A stretch of DNA of 64,000 bases. Source: Candidatus Gastranaerophilales bacterium. Lineage in GTDB: Bacteria > Cyanobacteriota > Vampirovibrionia > Gastranaerophilales > Gastranaerophilaceae. Under the pieces are notes generated by a model, which was not told where the DNA came from, ran no database searches, and worked only from the letters and a program-made list of their open reading frames with translations. Positions within the stretch are counted from its first letter, which is position 1. Each line of letters starts with the position of its first letter. Positions 47,707-56,248 of the stretch are shown in pieces. The stretch is from assembly GCA_944323655.1 (NCBI GenBank), contig CALUTL010000007.1:43927-107926 (forward strand). Direction: 5' to 3'. A program made the translations under genes and the position numbers.

Positions 47707-49068
47707 ATGGAAGAGTCAGGCAATTTGTTATTTAATACATTTTTAATCGTATTTTTACTTTTTTCAAACGGATTTTTTGTAGCTTCAGAGTTTGCGATGG
47801 TAAAGGTTAGAAAAACCAGAATCGAGCAGCTTGTTAATGAAGGTAATTTTAACGCTAAAATTGCGCTTGAGGCTATTAAGGATCTTGATAAATTTATTGC
47901 AGCGGTTCAGCTGGGTGTCACAATCTCCAGTATCGGCTTAGGTTGGGTTGGGGAAGGTACTCTTGCAAGAATTATAGAACCGATTTTCGCATTTTTACCG
48001 GGAATCAGCCAGAATGTTGCAACTCACACCGTTTCGGTATCTTTATCATTCGCTTTGATTACGTTCTTACACGTCGTAATAGGTGAGTTAATCCCGAAAT
48101 CAATCGCTCTTGAGTATCCAGAGCAGACTTCTCTTGTGATTGCAAGACCGATGCAGGCAATATCTTTTGTTTTTACACCGTTTATCTGGCTTTTGAACGG
48201 GTTTGGAAATTCACTTCTGAATCTTTTCCACGTTCCGCACAAACACAAAGCCTCTCTGGTTCACTCAACAGAGGAACTTGATATGCTTGTTAATGCAAGC
48301 TACAACGGCGGAGTTTTGAATGAAACCGAAAAAGATATTTTGCATAATGTGTTTAAGTTTTCTGACTTAACCGCAAAGCAGGTTATGGTTCCGAGAACTG
48401 ATATGATTTGCATTTCTGCGGATATTACGCTTGATGAATTGAACAAAATTGCAGCAGAAGCGCAGTACACAAGATATCCTGTTTATGATGGCGATATCGA
48501 CCATATTACAGGCTTAATCCACGTTAAAGATTTGTTTTCGTTGTCAATTAAAGATGAAGTTAAGCCGATAAAGAGTTTGCAGAGAGAAGTTATGCTTGTT
48601 CCGGAAACAATTACGATGGATAATTTGGTTCTTGAGTTCAAGAAACGCAAAGGTCAGATGGCGATTGTAATTGATGAATTCGGCGGAACTTCCGGGCTTA
48701 TCACTTTGGAGGATGTTCTTGAAGAAATATTCGGCGAAGTGCAGGACGAATTTGATGAAGAAGAAGAAATTTGCGATATTGTTGAAATTGAGCCTAATCA
48801 TTATATAGCTAATGCTATGGTAAGACTTGATGAAATGGCAGAATTCTTTAAGATTAACGAAAACAAAATCGACGATGAAGATATAGATACAATCGGCGGG
48901 CTTGTGGTTAAGCTTTTGGGCAGAATTGCTGAAGTTAATGATACTGTTACATTTGAAAACTTAACTTTCATTGTAAAAGAAATTGACGGTGCAAGGATTA
49001 CAAAGCTCGACATAATCCAGACTCCTGATGAAACTTCAGAGGAAGAAAAAGAGGATGAAGAAGAATAA
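47707..49068 (+). CDS. CorC/HlyC-family (CNNM) membrane protein with CBS domains
   Basis: 453 residues: a DUF21/CNNM transmembrane domain (about 1-190, four hydrophobic segments, with SNGFFVASEFAMVKVRKTRI and the inner-membrane VTISSIGLGWVGEG), a CBS pair (about 205-335, VMVPRTDMICISADITLDEL and RYPVYDGDIDHITGLIHVKD), then the CorC_HlyC C-terminal domain (about 350-435, IGGLVVKLLGRI), ending in an acidic tail. Homologues are linked to magnesium or cobalt efflux and are often annotated as hemolysins without good reason. Single gene with a terminator downstream. Confidence 0.92.
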   Translation: MEESGNLLFNTFLIVFLLFSNGFFVASEFAMVKVRKTRIEQLVNEGNFNAKIALEAIKDLDKFIAAVQLGVTISSIGLGWVGEGTLARIIEPIFAFLPGISQNVATHTVSVSLSFALITFLHVVIGELIPKSIALEYPEQTSLVIARPMQAISFVFTPFIWLLNGFGNSLLNLFHVPHKHKASLVHSTEELDMLVNASYNGGVLNETEKDILHNVFKFSDLTAKQVMVPRTDMICISADITLDELNKIAAEAQYTRYPVYDGDIDHITGLIHVKDLFSLSIKDEVKPIKSLQREVMLVPETITMDNLVLEFKKRKGQMAIVIDEFGGTSGLITLEDVLEEIFGEVQDEFDEEEEICDIVEIEPNHYIANAMVRLDEMAEFFKINENKIDDEDIDTIGGLVVKLLGRIAEVNDTVTFENLTFIVKEIDGARITKLDIIQTPDETSEEEKEDEEE

Positions 49069-49147
49069 TTGACGCTAAAGCTCTAAGGTTTGATTTCGGC
49101 TTTGGGTCAGTTAGTTATTTTAAACAGTTTCAATATAAAAAAATATA

Positions 49148-49177
49148 AAAATCCCGTCAAGTATTTGACGGGATTTT
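49148..49177. terminator. Terminator between CorC-like gene and convergent gene at 49205
   Basis: AAAATCCCGTCAA / TTGACGGGATTTT, a 13-bp perfect stem with a 4-nt loop and A/T tracts on both sides, so it can act in both directions. Confidence 0.85.
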
Positions 49178-49204
49178 GTATATGAATCGAAATATGGTTT
49201 CTGC

Positions 49205-50053
49205 TTATGCGTTTTCCTGATTGTTTTCAGCAGGAGCTTTAGGAGCTGTAAGTTTAGAACCGATGTAAGAGCAAGCACCAAGTACTGCTAAACCGATTGC
49301 TGCCCATTTAGCACCAGCCCAAAGTTTTGTGTCTTTAGCGGCTTTCTTAACTGCTTCGAATGCTGATTTTGCTGTGTTGTCTGCATTTTCAGCTAATTCT
49401 TTCATGCTGTTTTTGCTAACATCAAAGTGATCAGTAATTTTTTTACTTGCTTCAGTTAAAGGTTTTGTAGCATCTTCAACTTTAGTTTTTAATTCAGCAA
49501 GTGTTTTTATACCTGATGTACCGTCGGTTTTTTCACCTAGGATTTCACCATGTTTTTTAACAAATTCTTTTATTGCATTTTCATCGGCTTTCTCATCGAG
49601 TTTTGCAAATGCATTTTTCAATTTTGTTAATTCTTTACCGCTTTTCTTATCTACATTTGCATTTTCAAAAACTGCTTTTTCCATCTTTGATTTTAAATCA
49701 GCAGCTTTCGGATTTTCTCCTACAAATGCATTAACTGCATCATCAAGGGTTTTACCATCTTCTACTTTTACGCCAAATTTCTGAGGGTTACCTTTTACAA
49801 TCTCTGATAATTTTGTAACGTCATCTCCTGCAGCTTTGTATGTAGCAGATTCTATAAATTCTTTTTTAGCAGTTTCAGCAGCATTTTTTACGTCGTTGTC
49901 ATAAACGCGTCTTACAAATGCGTCTGAAGGTGCATCACCTTTTAAAAGAGGTTTTGACAGCCAAGCACCATAACCGGCACCGGCAACAGCACCTACACCT
50001 GCTCCTATGCCTGTATAAACGGCATCTCTGTTGTTGTTAATTGCATCTACCAT
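49205..50053 (-). CDS. Lineage-specific protein with glycine-zipper segment and long coiled helix
   Basis: 282 residues from ATG at 50053 (AAGGAAGG upstream). N-terminus MVDAINNNRDAVYTGIGAGV continuing as a glycine-zipper hydrophobic segment (GAVAGAGYGAWLSKP). Residues 45-235 are charged, Ala/Lys-rich helix with little else. C-terminal hydrophobic segment (AAIGLAVLGACSYIGSKL) and Pro/Ala/Asn tail. Same architecture as the protein at 22504-23016. No signal peptide cleavage site. Possibly a membrane-tethered or pore-like protein; function unknown. Confidence 0.7.
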   Translation of the reverse strand: MVDAINNNRDAVYTGIGAGVGAVAGAGYGAWLSKPLLKGDAPSDAFVRRVYDNDVKNAAETAKKEFIESATYKAAGDDVTKLSEIVKGNPQKFGVKVEDGKTLDDAVNAFVGENPKAADLKSKMEKAVFENANVDKKSGKELTKLKNAFAKLDEKADENAIKEFVKKHGEILGEKTDGTSGIKTLAELKTKVEDATKPLTEASKKITDHFDVSKNSMKELAENADNTAKSAFEAVKKAAKDTKLWAGAKWAAIGLAVLGACSYIGSKLTAPKAPAENNQENA

Positions 50054-50417
50054 ATTCTGTGTCCTTCCTTTTTTAATACACACTTTACTTATATCTCTAA
50101 TAAAAATTCTAAAGATTTTTATTTGCCATGTTTTTAGAGATTAGTTTACAAATATTTACAATCAATCCGTAAAGCAATCCCCTAAACCATTAGTTTGTAC
50201 AGATTATAACACACTTTAAAAAAAATGTTAAGTGGTTTTCGGATTAAAAATTTAAATATAAAAATTATAGAGTTTATCATGCAAAGTTTTCTTAATCGAA
50301 ATCTTTTCATCTTAATGCTTTAGCGCAAACTGTTACATTTCAACCTTTTAAATGATGTTAGCAAATACAGATTGTATAAAATAATAATGTAACATTTTTT
50401 AATATTTGGGCGGATTA
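50054..50417. other. 364-bp divergent intergenic region
   Basis: Very AT-rich, no gene seen. It lies between two divergent genes and must carry both promoters. TATAAT-like boxes are numerous (GATTATAAC, TTGTATAAAAT) but none has a convincing -35 partner. An SD-like GGGCGGA precedes the sigma-factor ATG. Confidence 0.5.
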
Positions 50418-51245
50418 ATGGATCAAAGTTTTGATTTCACATCGTACAACAACATAAAAAGACTTTCGGAAGAGGAATTGACCGAACTTTGGGGAAAATA
50501 TTTTCAGGATAAAACTCAAAAGTCTGTCAGAGATGCCTTAATAATTCAGTATATTTATTTAATCCGATATGTAGTCGGGCGTGTAAAGGTTACGCTTCCG
50601 GCGACAATTTCTATTGAAGATATTGCAGGATACGGTGTTGAGGGGCTTATTAATGCTATTGAAAGATACTCTCCGCAAAAGAATACAAGATTTGAAACTT
50701 ATGCGCTTATAAGAATCAGAGGGGCAATTCTTGACAGAATCAGAGCGCAGGACTTTTTGCCCAGAAGCGTCAGAAAGAAAATTAAAGATATAAAGAATGC
50801 TCAAGAACATTTGAAACAGGAGCTAGGCAGAATTCCGACCACAACGGAAGTGGCGAATTACCTTGATATGGATCCTGATAAGGTTAACCAGCTTTTGTCT
50901 GAAGATACGACGATGACCTCCATTTACGAAAAAAGAGGCAACAGCGACGACAGTATGGAAATTATCGACACAATTCAGGATACGAACAAGCTTAATCCTC
51001 AAGAGCAGATGGAAGAAAAAAATATTAAGCAGCAGCTTGAAAAGGCGTTGCAGAGGCTTCCCGAAAGAGAGCGCGTCATAATGGTTCTTTACTATCAGGA
51101 GAATATGACTTTAAAAGAAATCGGCGCAACTCTTAATATGTCTGAATCCAGAGTATGCCAGCTTCACGCGCAATCTATTATGAAGCTTAAAAATATTCTC
51201 AGCGAAGACCGTTCCGAAAGACTCAGAAAAAGCATTATATCTTAA
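50418..51245 (+). CDS. Alternative sigma factor, FliA/WhiG (sigma-28) type
   Basis: 275 residues from ATG at 50418; a TTG 12 nt earlier has no RBS. All four sigma regions are present: region 2 (RYVVGRVKVTLPATISIEDI and RFETYALIRIRGAILDRIRA, the FliA/WhiG signature), region 3 (SVRKKIKDIKNAQEHLKQEL) and region 4 (LPERERVIMVLYYQENMTLK with EIGATLNMSESRVCQLHAQS). The FliA/WhiG/SigF/SigB class cannot be resolved further. No flagellar gene lies in the window, so it may direct pilus, envelope or stress genes. Its 3' end overlaps the convergent OmpA-like gene by 4 bp. Confidence 0.9.
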   Translation: MDQSFDFTSYNNIKRLSEEELTELWGKYFQDKTQKSVRDALIIQYIYLIRYVVGRVKVTLPATISIEDIAGYGVEGLINAIERYSPQKNTRFETYALIRIRGAILDRIRAQDFLPRSVRKKIKDIKNAQEHLKQELGRIPTTTEVANYLDMDPDKVNQLLSEDTTMTSIYEKRGNSDDSMEIIDTIQDTNKLNPQEQMEEKNIKQQLEKALQRLPERERVIMVLYYQENMTLKEIGATLNMSESRVCQLHAQSIMKLKNILSEDRSERLRKSIIS

Positions 51246-51805
51246 TCCCTGTCGTATTCGTAAGAAAAGATTACAAAATCAATTCTTCTGTCAAACCCGT
51301 TTTTTGTCGTGGAAACGCTATCTCTAAAGGGCATAAAATCTCCGTATCCGAGAGAAAAAACTCTTGAGGCGGGAATTTTTCCGCAATAAACAAGGTAATC
51401 GGTTATTGAATTAGCTCTTGCCATTGCAATTTCCCAATTTGAGCGGTAAATTCCTTCATTGTTGTTATGACCTTCAGTGTGGCTTTCGATGGTGCAGTTG
51501 TTGTTAATCTGAATGAGAACCGAAATTATCGCATCAAGTACGTTTGTGGAGGATTTTTTAATCAAGATGCTTTCTCCGCTGAAAAAAATATCTTCTTTTA
51601 CGCTTACAATAAGCCCTCTCGGAACTATCGTGTAAACAACAGGAGTGTTTTCGGGTAAAGTTTTTTCAAGTCTTTTTTGAATTTCTGAGGCTGTGTTTGT
51701 AACGACTTGAGCAAGTTGAACTTTTTCAATTTCCGCAAATACAGGAGATATTGAAAATATTTGAAAACTCAATATAAATAACAATTTAACAGTAGCGGCT
51801 CTCAC
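51242..51805 (-). CDS. OmpA-like / MotB-like exported protein
   Basis: 187 residues. Signal peptide (FILSFQIFSISPVFAE, cleavage near 25). Residues about 70-185 form an OmpA C-terminal peptidoglycan-binding domain: VKEDIFFSGESILIKKSSTN, TIESHTEGHNNNEGIYRSNW (equivalent to the E-G-H-T-D-x-x-G motif), LARANSITDYLV-like AMARANSITDYLVYCG and GFDRRIDFVI. No N-terminal transmembrane stator helix as in MotB. Likely a periplasmic or outer-membrane protein attached to peptidoglycan, supporting a diderm envelope. Convergent with, and 4 bp overlapping, the sigma factor gene. Confidence 0.82.
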   Translation of the reverse strand: MRAATVKLLFILSFQIFSISPVFAEIEKVQLAQVVTNTASEIQKRLEKTLPENTPVVYTIVPRGLIVSVKEDIFFSGESILIKKSSTNVLDAIISVLIQINNNCTIESHTEGHNNNEGIYRSNWEIAMARANSITDYLVYCGKIPASRVFSLGYGDFMPFRDSVSTTKNGFDRRIDFVIFSYEYDRD

Positions 51806-51885
51806 TTTTGTTAAACCCTAAAAATGGTACCTGTAATAATTATCGCTCTGTTTATTGAATTATTTTATTGCCTGATAAAGTAGTT

Positions 51886-53097
51886 TTAGGGTTTTAAAAC
51901 AGAAAGAACATACTTGTCGTTAAAATATTTTTCAGCACAATCTTTTAATTGTTTGGGAGTTACGTGTTTAATTCGTTCTTTCGTTTTGTCGTAAAAATCA
52001 AATCCGAGTCCTAAAATTCCATATTGAGCATAACAGCAGGCTTGCTGGAAGTTGGTTTCAAATGCGAATGCCCATTTGCCAATAAGATTAGACTTAGCAT
52101 TTTCAAGTTCTTCTTCAGAAACTTCTATTGTTTTTATTTTTTCGATTTCTTCGTCAAAGCCCTTAAGAGAAACTTCGATATTCTTAGGTTCGGTTGCTAT
52201 GTATATCGAAAATCCTGCGCCGAGCAGAAAATTTTCGTAAGAACTTCTTACAACATAAGCAAGTCCCTTTTTGTCTCGGAGTTCTAAAAATAATCTCGAG
52301 GAAAGTCCGCTTGCACCTAAAATTATGTTCAGAAGCAAAAGTGCAGGATAATCTTCGCTGTTCAAAGTCGGAGTTCTCCAGCCTTTTATAATGTGCGATT
52401 GGCTGCCTTTGTAAATTATTTCGACTTCTTTTTTCTCTTCTAAAGGTTTTGGGGCCTTCAAATCAGCTTGGGATGAGCCTTGCGGAATATCTCCAAGATT
52501 TTTGTTTAAGATGTTTTTAACTTTTTCTTCATCTATATCGCCCACAAAAGTTATCACTTTTTTTGAATTTTGGAACATCTTTTCGTAAGCTTTTACAACC
52601 TGTTCTTTTGTTACATTCGGAAGATTTTCAAGCACAACCGTATTTGAAGCGCCGTAAGCATGACCTTCAAATATATTCTTGGCAAATCCGTCCATAGCTT
52701 TCTGCCGCAGAGAATCCAATTCTGCAACAATTTCACCGCTGTATTTTGCTTTTTCTTTTTCAAATTCTTCGAATGTAGAGTTTTTAATTAAATCGGTTAC
52801 AAGCTCAACGGAATGTTCAAAATCTTCGTTAAGACTTAAAAATCTGAATCTTAAATAATCCATCTTCATCTCAACTACAAAATCAATTCCGCAGCTGTCA
52901 AATTCTTCAGCAATTTGTTCTGAAGTTTTGGTTTTGGTGCCTTGGAAAAGCAGCCTTGCCATAAGCTGATTTACCCCCGGCGGGTTATCATAATCACATA
53001 GCGCAAAGTTTATGCATAAAGCCGCACGTGGTGTATCTTGATTCCTTTTGTAAAAAAATTCTATATCGTTTTTAAGTCTTGTAATTTTGTTTTCCAT
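51886..53097 (-). CDS. M16-family peptidase-like protein lacking the HxxEH zinc site
   Basis: 403 residues from the ATG at 53097 (AAAGGAGAG upstream). Fold features of an M16B half-pair: the first domain with LLFQGTKTKTSEQIAEEFDS and a second domain with HIIKGWRTPTLNSEDYPALL and LGASGLSSRLFLELRDKKGL. The active-site segment that reads HFLEH in active enzymes is QLMAR here (residues 44-48), so all three zinc and catalytic residues are gone. Non-catalytic M16 subunits normally pair with an active one (as in MPP or M16B heterodimers), but no partner gene is adjacent. Probably cytoplasmic or periplasm-facing without a signal peptide. Confidence 0.82.
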   Translation of the reverse strand: MENKITRLKNDIEFFYKRNQDTPRAALCINFALCDYDNPPGVNQLMARLLFQGTKTKTSEQIAEEFDSCGIDFVVEMKMDYLRFRFLSLNEDFEHSVELVTDLIKNSTFEEFEKEKAKYSGEIVAELDSLRQKAMDGFAKNIFEGHAYGASNTVVLENLPNVTKEQVVKAYEKMFQNSKKVITFVGDIDEEKVKNILNKNLGDIPQGSSQADLKAPKPLEEKKEVEIIYKGSQSHIIKGWRTPTLNSEDYPALLLLNIILGASGLSSRLFLELRDKKGLAYVVRSSYENFLLGAGFSIYIATEPKNIEVSLKGFDEEIEKIKTIEVSEEELENAKSNLIGKWAFAFETNFQQACCYAQYGILGLGFDFYDKTKERIKHVTPKQLKDCAEKYFNDKYVLSVLKP

Positions 53098-53188
53098 AAT
53101 CTCTCCTTTTCGCATTTTATCACAATTAAGCGTAAATAACAATGATTTCAAAATTTAAAATGGGATTTATTAACTCTCTAAATATTGC

Positions 53189-53217
53189 TTGTAATTTTCG
53201 GGTGTTTTAATTATACT
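53189..53217 (+). promoter_or_regulatory. kdsA operon promoter, apparently leaderless
   Basis: TTGTAA (53189-53194), 17-nt spacer, TATACT (53212-53217), 6 nt, then ATG at 53224. No Shine-Dalgarno sequence. Confidence 0.6.
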
Positions 53218-53223
53218 TACGGT

Positions 53224-54048
53224 ATGGAGAGAATAAAAACGATTAGGCTGAATGATTTTGAAATAGGTGCGGACAAGCTTACCATAATGGCAGGGCCTTG
53301 TGTTGCGGAAAACTTTGAGGTTTTGGACGAAACGGCTAAAAAATTAAAAGAAATTACACAAAAATTAGGGATAAATTTTATCTTTAAATCCTCTTTTGAT
53401 AAGGCTAACCGTTCTTCAATAACATCATACAGAGGCCCGGGGCTTGATAAAGGGCTTGAGATGCTTGGCGAAATCAAGTCAAAGTATAATATTCCGATAG
53501 TTACGGATATCCACCAGCCAGAGCAGGCGGCAATTGCAGCAGAAGTTGCTGATATTTTGCAGATTCCGGCATTTTTATGCAGGCAGACGGATTTGCTTGT
53601 GGCTGCCGCTAAGACCGGTAAAATCGTAAATATTAAAAAAGGCCAATTCTTGGCTCCCGAACAAATGGGAACATTGGTTAAAAAAGTTGAAGATTCGGGA
53701 AATTCAAATATCCTTTTGACAGATAGAGGTGTAACTTTCGGGTATAACAATCTGGTAGTGGATTTCAGAGCTGTTCCGATAATGCAAAGTTTCGGGTATC
53801 CTGTTGTGTTTGATGCGACACACAGTGTTCAGCTTCCCGGTGCAAACGGAACTTGTTCAGGCGGGGATCGAAGGTTTGTTCCGGTGCTTGCAAAAGCTGC
53901 AATGGGGGCAGGAGCGAATGCTTTATTTTTCGAAATTCATCCCGATCCTGATAAAGCGCTTTGCGACGGGCCGAATATGCTGTCGCTTGATTCGGCGGAA
54001 GAAGTTTTCTTAATTTGTAAAAAAATATTTGATATCGTGAGAGTTTAA
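53224..54048 (+). CDS. kdsA: 3-deoxy-8-phosphooctulonate (KDO-8-P) synthase
   Basis: Condenses arabinose 5-phosphate with phosphoenolpyruvate to KDO-8-phosphate for lipopolysaccharide inner core. 274 residues, TIM barrel: IMAGPCVAENFEV, FKSSFDKANRSSITSYRGPG, TDIHQPEQAAIAAEVADILQ, IPAFLCRQTDLLVAAAKTGK, DATHSVQLPGANGTCSGGDR and FFEIHPDPDKALCDGPNML. A metal-binding Cys of class II enzymes is not at the usual N-terminal place (APCVAE has Cys, as in metal-dependent forms), so the metal class is undecided. The upstream TTG at 53185 is rejected because the promoter -10 lies after it. First gene of kdsA-MBL-pheS. Confidence 0.96.
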   Translation: MERIKTIRLNDFEIGADKLTIMAGPCVAENFEVLDETAKKLKEITQKLGINFIFKSSFDKANRSSITSYRGPGLDKGLEMLGEIKSKYNIPIVTDIHQPEQAAIAAEVADILQIPAFLCRQTDLLVAAAKTGKIVNIKKGQFLAPEQMGTLVKKVEDSGNSNILLTDRGVTFGYNNLVVDFRAVPIMQSFGYPVVFDATHSVQLPGANGTCSGGDRRFVPVLAKAAMGAGANALFFEIHPDPDKALCDGPNMLSLDSAEEVFLICKKIFDIVRV

Positions 54049-54050
54049 AA

Positions 54051-54668
54051 ATGATTATTAAACAATATATTGCAGGCCCCATTGAGGCTAATAATTACAT
54101 TGTAGCCGATGAAAATTCCAAAGAAGCTGTTTTAATTGATTGTTCTGAGAGAGTTCAGCAGATTATAGATGATGTTAAGGCTCTCGGTTTGAATGTAAAG
54201 TATATTCTTCTTACACACGGTCATTTTGATCATGTTATGGGTGTGAATGATATGAAAAAAGAGCTTGGAGCAGAGGTTCTTGTGAATGAAAAGGATAAAT
54301 CTCAAGTTGAGATGACAAAGACAATTCTCAGAACTTTTGGAATTTTTGCTGACAAAAATCCGGAGTATGACAGGTTTATTGACGCAAATACAGAACTTAA
54401 AATCGGCGATATCCCGATAAAAATTCTTGAAACTCCCGGACACACGGAAGGCGGGTTAAGCTATCTGATTGACGGGAAAGTTTTTTCGGGAGATACTTTA
54501 TTTAAAAGGTATGTAGGCAGAACCGATCTTCCCGGCGGAGATTATTCAAAGCTTGAAAACAGTATTAGAAATGTTTTATACAAGCTTGATGATGATACTG
54601 AAGTTTTCCCCGGACATAACGAAAAAACTACAATCGGTTATGAAAAAAAATTTAATGAAATAGTCTAA
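54051..54668 (+). CDS. Metallo-beta-lactamase-fold hydrolase (glyoxalase II-like)
   Basis: 205 residues. Metal ligands in order: LTHGHFDHVMGV (H-x-H-x-D-H), TPGHTEGGLSYL, FSGDTLFKRYVGR with the bridging Asp, and FPGHNEKTTIGYEKKFN. The short C-terminus, lacking the helical glutathione-binding domain of true GloB, points to a glyoxalase-II-like hydrolase of unknown substrate (YcbL type). It starts 2 bp after kdsA and is followed 34 bp later by pheS, so all three are likely one operon. Confidence 0.88.
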   Translation: MIIKQYIAGPIEANNYIVADENSKEAVLIDCSERVQQIIDDVKALGLNVKYILLTHGHFDHVMGVNDMKKELGAEVLVNEKDKSQVEMTKTILRTFGIFADKNPEYDRFIDANTELKIGDIPIKILETPGHTEGGLSYLIDGKVFSGDTLFKRYVGRTDLPGGDYSKLENSIRNVLYKLDDDTEVFPGHNEKTTIGYEKKFNEIV

Positions 54669-54702
54669 AGTCTTAAACAGACGATAAAGAGGATGAATAC
54701 AG

Positions 54703-55737
54703 ATGAAAGAACAACTGGAAAAAATTTACGCAAATGCGGCAGGTGATATCGAAAAATCAACTTCAATCAATGATCTTGATGAAGTCAGAAATAAGTATTT
54801 AAGCAGAAAAGGTGAATTTAACGAGATTAAGAAAAATCTTAAAAACCTTTCCGATGAAGATAAAAGAATTGTTGGTTCTCTTGCGAACGAAATTACCCAA
54901 AAGCTTGAATCTTCCTTAAAAGCAAAATACAACGATTTTTATAAAAAAGAACTTGATGCAAAACTTTTGAGAGAAAAGATTGATATTACACTTCCTGGTA
55001 AATTTGAAAGAGTCGGGAAAATTCATCCGCTTACAACGACAACAAACGAGATTGTTTCGATTTTTCAGAGTCTTGGATTTTCTGTTGTGACAAGCAGCCA
55101 GTCGCCTGAGGTTGAGACTGAATATTATAACTTTGATGCTTTAAACGTTCCGAAAGACCACCCTGCACGTGATATGCAGGATACTTTTTACGTTAAAGGC
55201 GAGTCAAACGTTATTTTAAGAAGCCAAACTTCAGGCGCTCAAATTCATGCTATGGAAGGTAAAAATCCGCCGATAAGGATTATTGCTCCGGGAAGAGTTT
55301 ATAGAAACGAAAATATTAATGCCCGTAAAAATAATTTCTTCCACCAGATTGAAGGGCTTTATGTGGATAAGGATGTAACTTTTGGCGATTTGAAGGGTAT
55401 TTTGAATGAGTTCATAAGAATTTATTTTGGTGCAAGCCGCCCGACACGTTTTAGAAACAGCTTTTTCCCGTTTACGGAGCCTTCTGCGGAAGTTGATGTT
55501 CAGTGTATTATGTGCGAAGGTAAAGGCTGCAGAACTTGCTCCGGTACCGGTTGGTTGGAAATTCTAGGGGCCGGCATGGTTGATCCGAATGTGCTTAGAA
55601 ATGTCGGAATTGATCCTGATGTTTATTCGGGATTTGCATTCGGTATGGGGGTTGAAAGACTTGCTATGCTTAAGTATGCAGTCGACGACATCAGATTGTT
55701 CTTTAATGACGATGAAAGATTCTTGAAACAGTTTTAA
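54703..55737 (+). CDS. pheS: Phenylalanyl-tRNA synthetase alpha subunit
   Basis: Catalytic subunit of the class II alpha2-beta2 PheRS. 344 residues: an N-terminal coiled coil (1-90), the class II core with HPLTTTTNEIVSIFQSLGF, motif 2 APGRVYRNENINARKNNFFH, the PheS FRNSFFPFTEPSAEVDV, and motif 3 GFAFGMGVERLAMLKY. A Cys cluster CIMCEGKGCRTCSGTGW is present as in many bacterial PheS. pheT does not follow: the next gene is convergent and overlaps pheS by 35 bp, so the beta subunit gene must be elsewhere. Confidence 0.97.
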   Translation: MKEQLEKIYANAAGDIEKSTSINDLDEVRNKYLSRKGEFNEIKKNLKNLSDEDKRIVGSLANEITQKLESSLKAKYNDFYKKELDAKLLREKIDITLPGKFERVGKIHPLTTTTNEIVSIFQSLGFSVVTSSQSPEVETEYYNFDALNVPKDHPARDMQDTFYVKGESNVILRSQTSGAQIHAMEGKNPPIRIIAPGRVYRNENINARKNNFFHQIEGLYVDKDVTFGDLKGILNEFIRIYFGASRPTRFRNSFFPFTEPSAEVDVQCIMCEGKGCRTCSGTGWLEILGAGMVDPNVLRNVGIDPDVYSGFAFGMGVERLAMLKYAVDDIRLFFNDDERFLKQF

Positions 55738-56206
55738 AAAAGGTGGTTAAAATACCATCTTTTTTTAACGTTTCATTTCCTTTAACATTGAGAGCTGTTT
55801 CTTTGATTAAAGAACCGTTTTCATCATAATCATATTGATATTCAGGCAAGCTTTTTTGCTTTTTTTCATCAATTGTGTATTTAATTTCCTTTTGTTTTAG
55901 TCCTGTTGCTTCATCATAAAAACATTCTTTTAATATATAAGAACCCTTACTTTCAATTTCATAAACTTTTTTATTTGTTGTCTTTGAAATCCTTTCGATT
56001 ATATCAGGTCCATCACAACATTCTCTTATTTGGTCTAAATATTTGGGATTGTCGCCAAATTTCTTTCCAAATATATGATAAACATAACCTTCTAAAGGAA
56101 TGGTTTTATTTGTAAGCGATTTAAAGTTTGTTATCTGTCGGAAATTCTTGTTTTGATAATTTTGGGTGTTTGATACGCGGGGTAAATTCGAAATTGTCAG
56201 GTTCAT
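55703..56206 (-). CDS. Lineage-specific hypothetical protein
   Basis: 167 residues from ATG at 56206 (GGAG 9 nt upstream; a TTG 15 nt earlier is less likely). The N-terminus (MNLTISNLPRVSNTQNYQNK, then NFRQITNFKSLT) is Asn/Gln-rich with FKS, close to the FKG-type motif of other proteins here. The rest has Cys at about 68-69 (RECCDGPD) and a strand-rich region with YD repeats (YQYDYDENGSLIKETAL) like a short RHS/YD-type turn. No known family. Its last 35 bp overlap the 3' end of pheS on the other strand. Confidence 0.65.
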   Translation of the reverse strand: MNLTISNLPRVSNTQNYQNKNFRQITNFKSLTNKTIPLEGYVYHIFGKKFGDNPKYLDQIRECCDGPDIIERISKTTNKKVYEIESKGSYILKECFYDEATGLKQKEIKYTIDEKKQKSLPEYQYDYDENGSLIKETALNVKGNETLKKDGILTTFFKTVSRIFHRH

Positions 56207-56248
56207 TTTATAAAGCTCCAAAATCTCATTTAAATTTATTATGAAAAT

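Noticed and set aside
53185..53223. TTG at 53185 as the start of kdsA
   Set aside because: It would add 13 unconserved residues encoded by the promoter region itself (-35 at 53189 and -10 at 53212).
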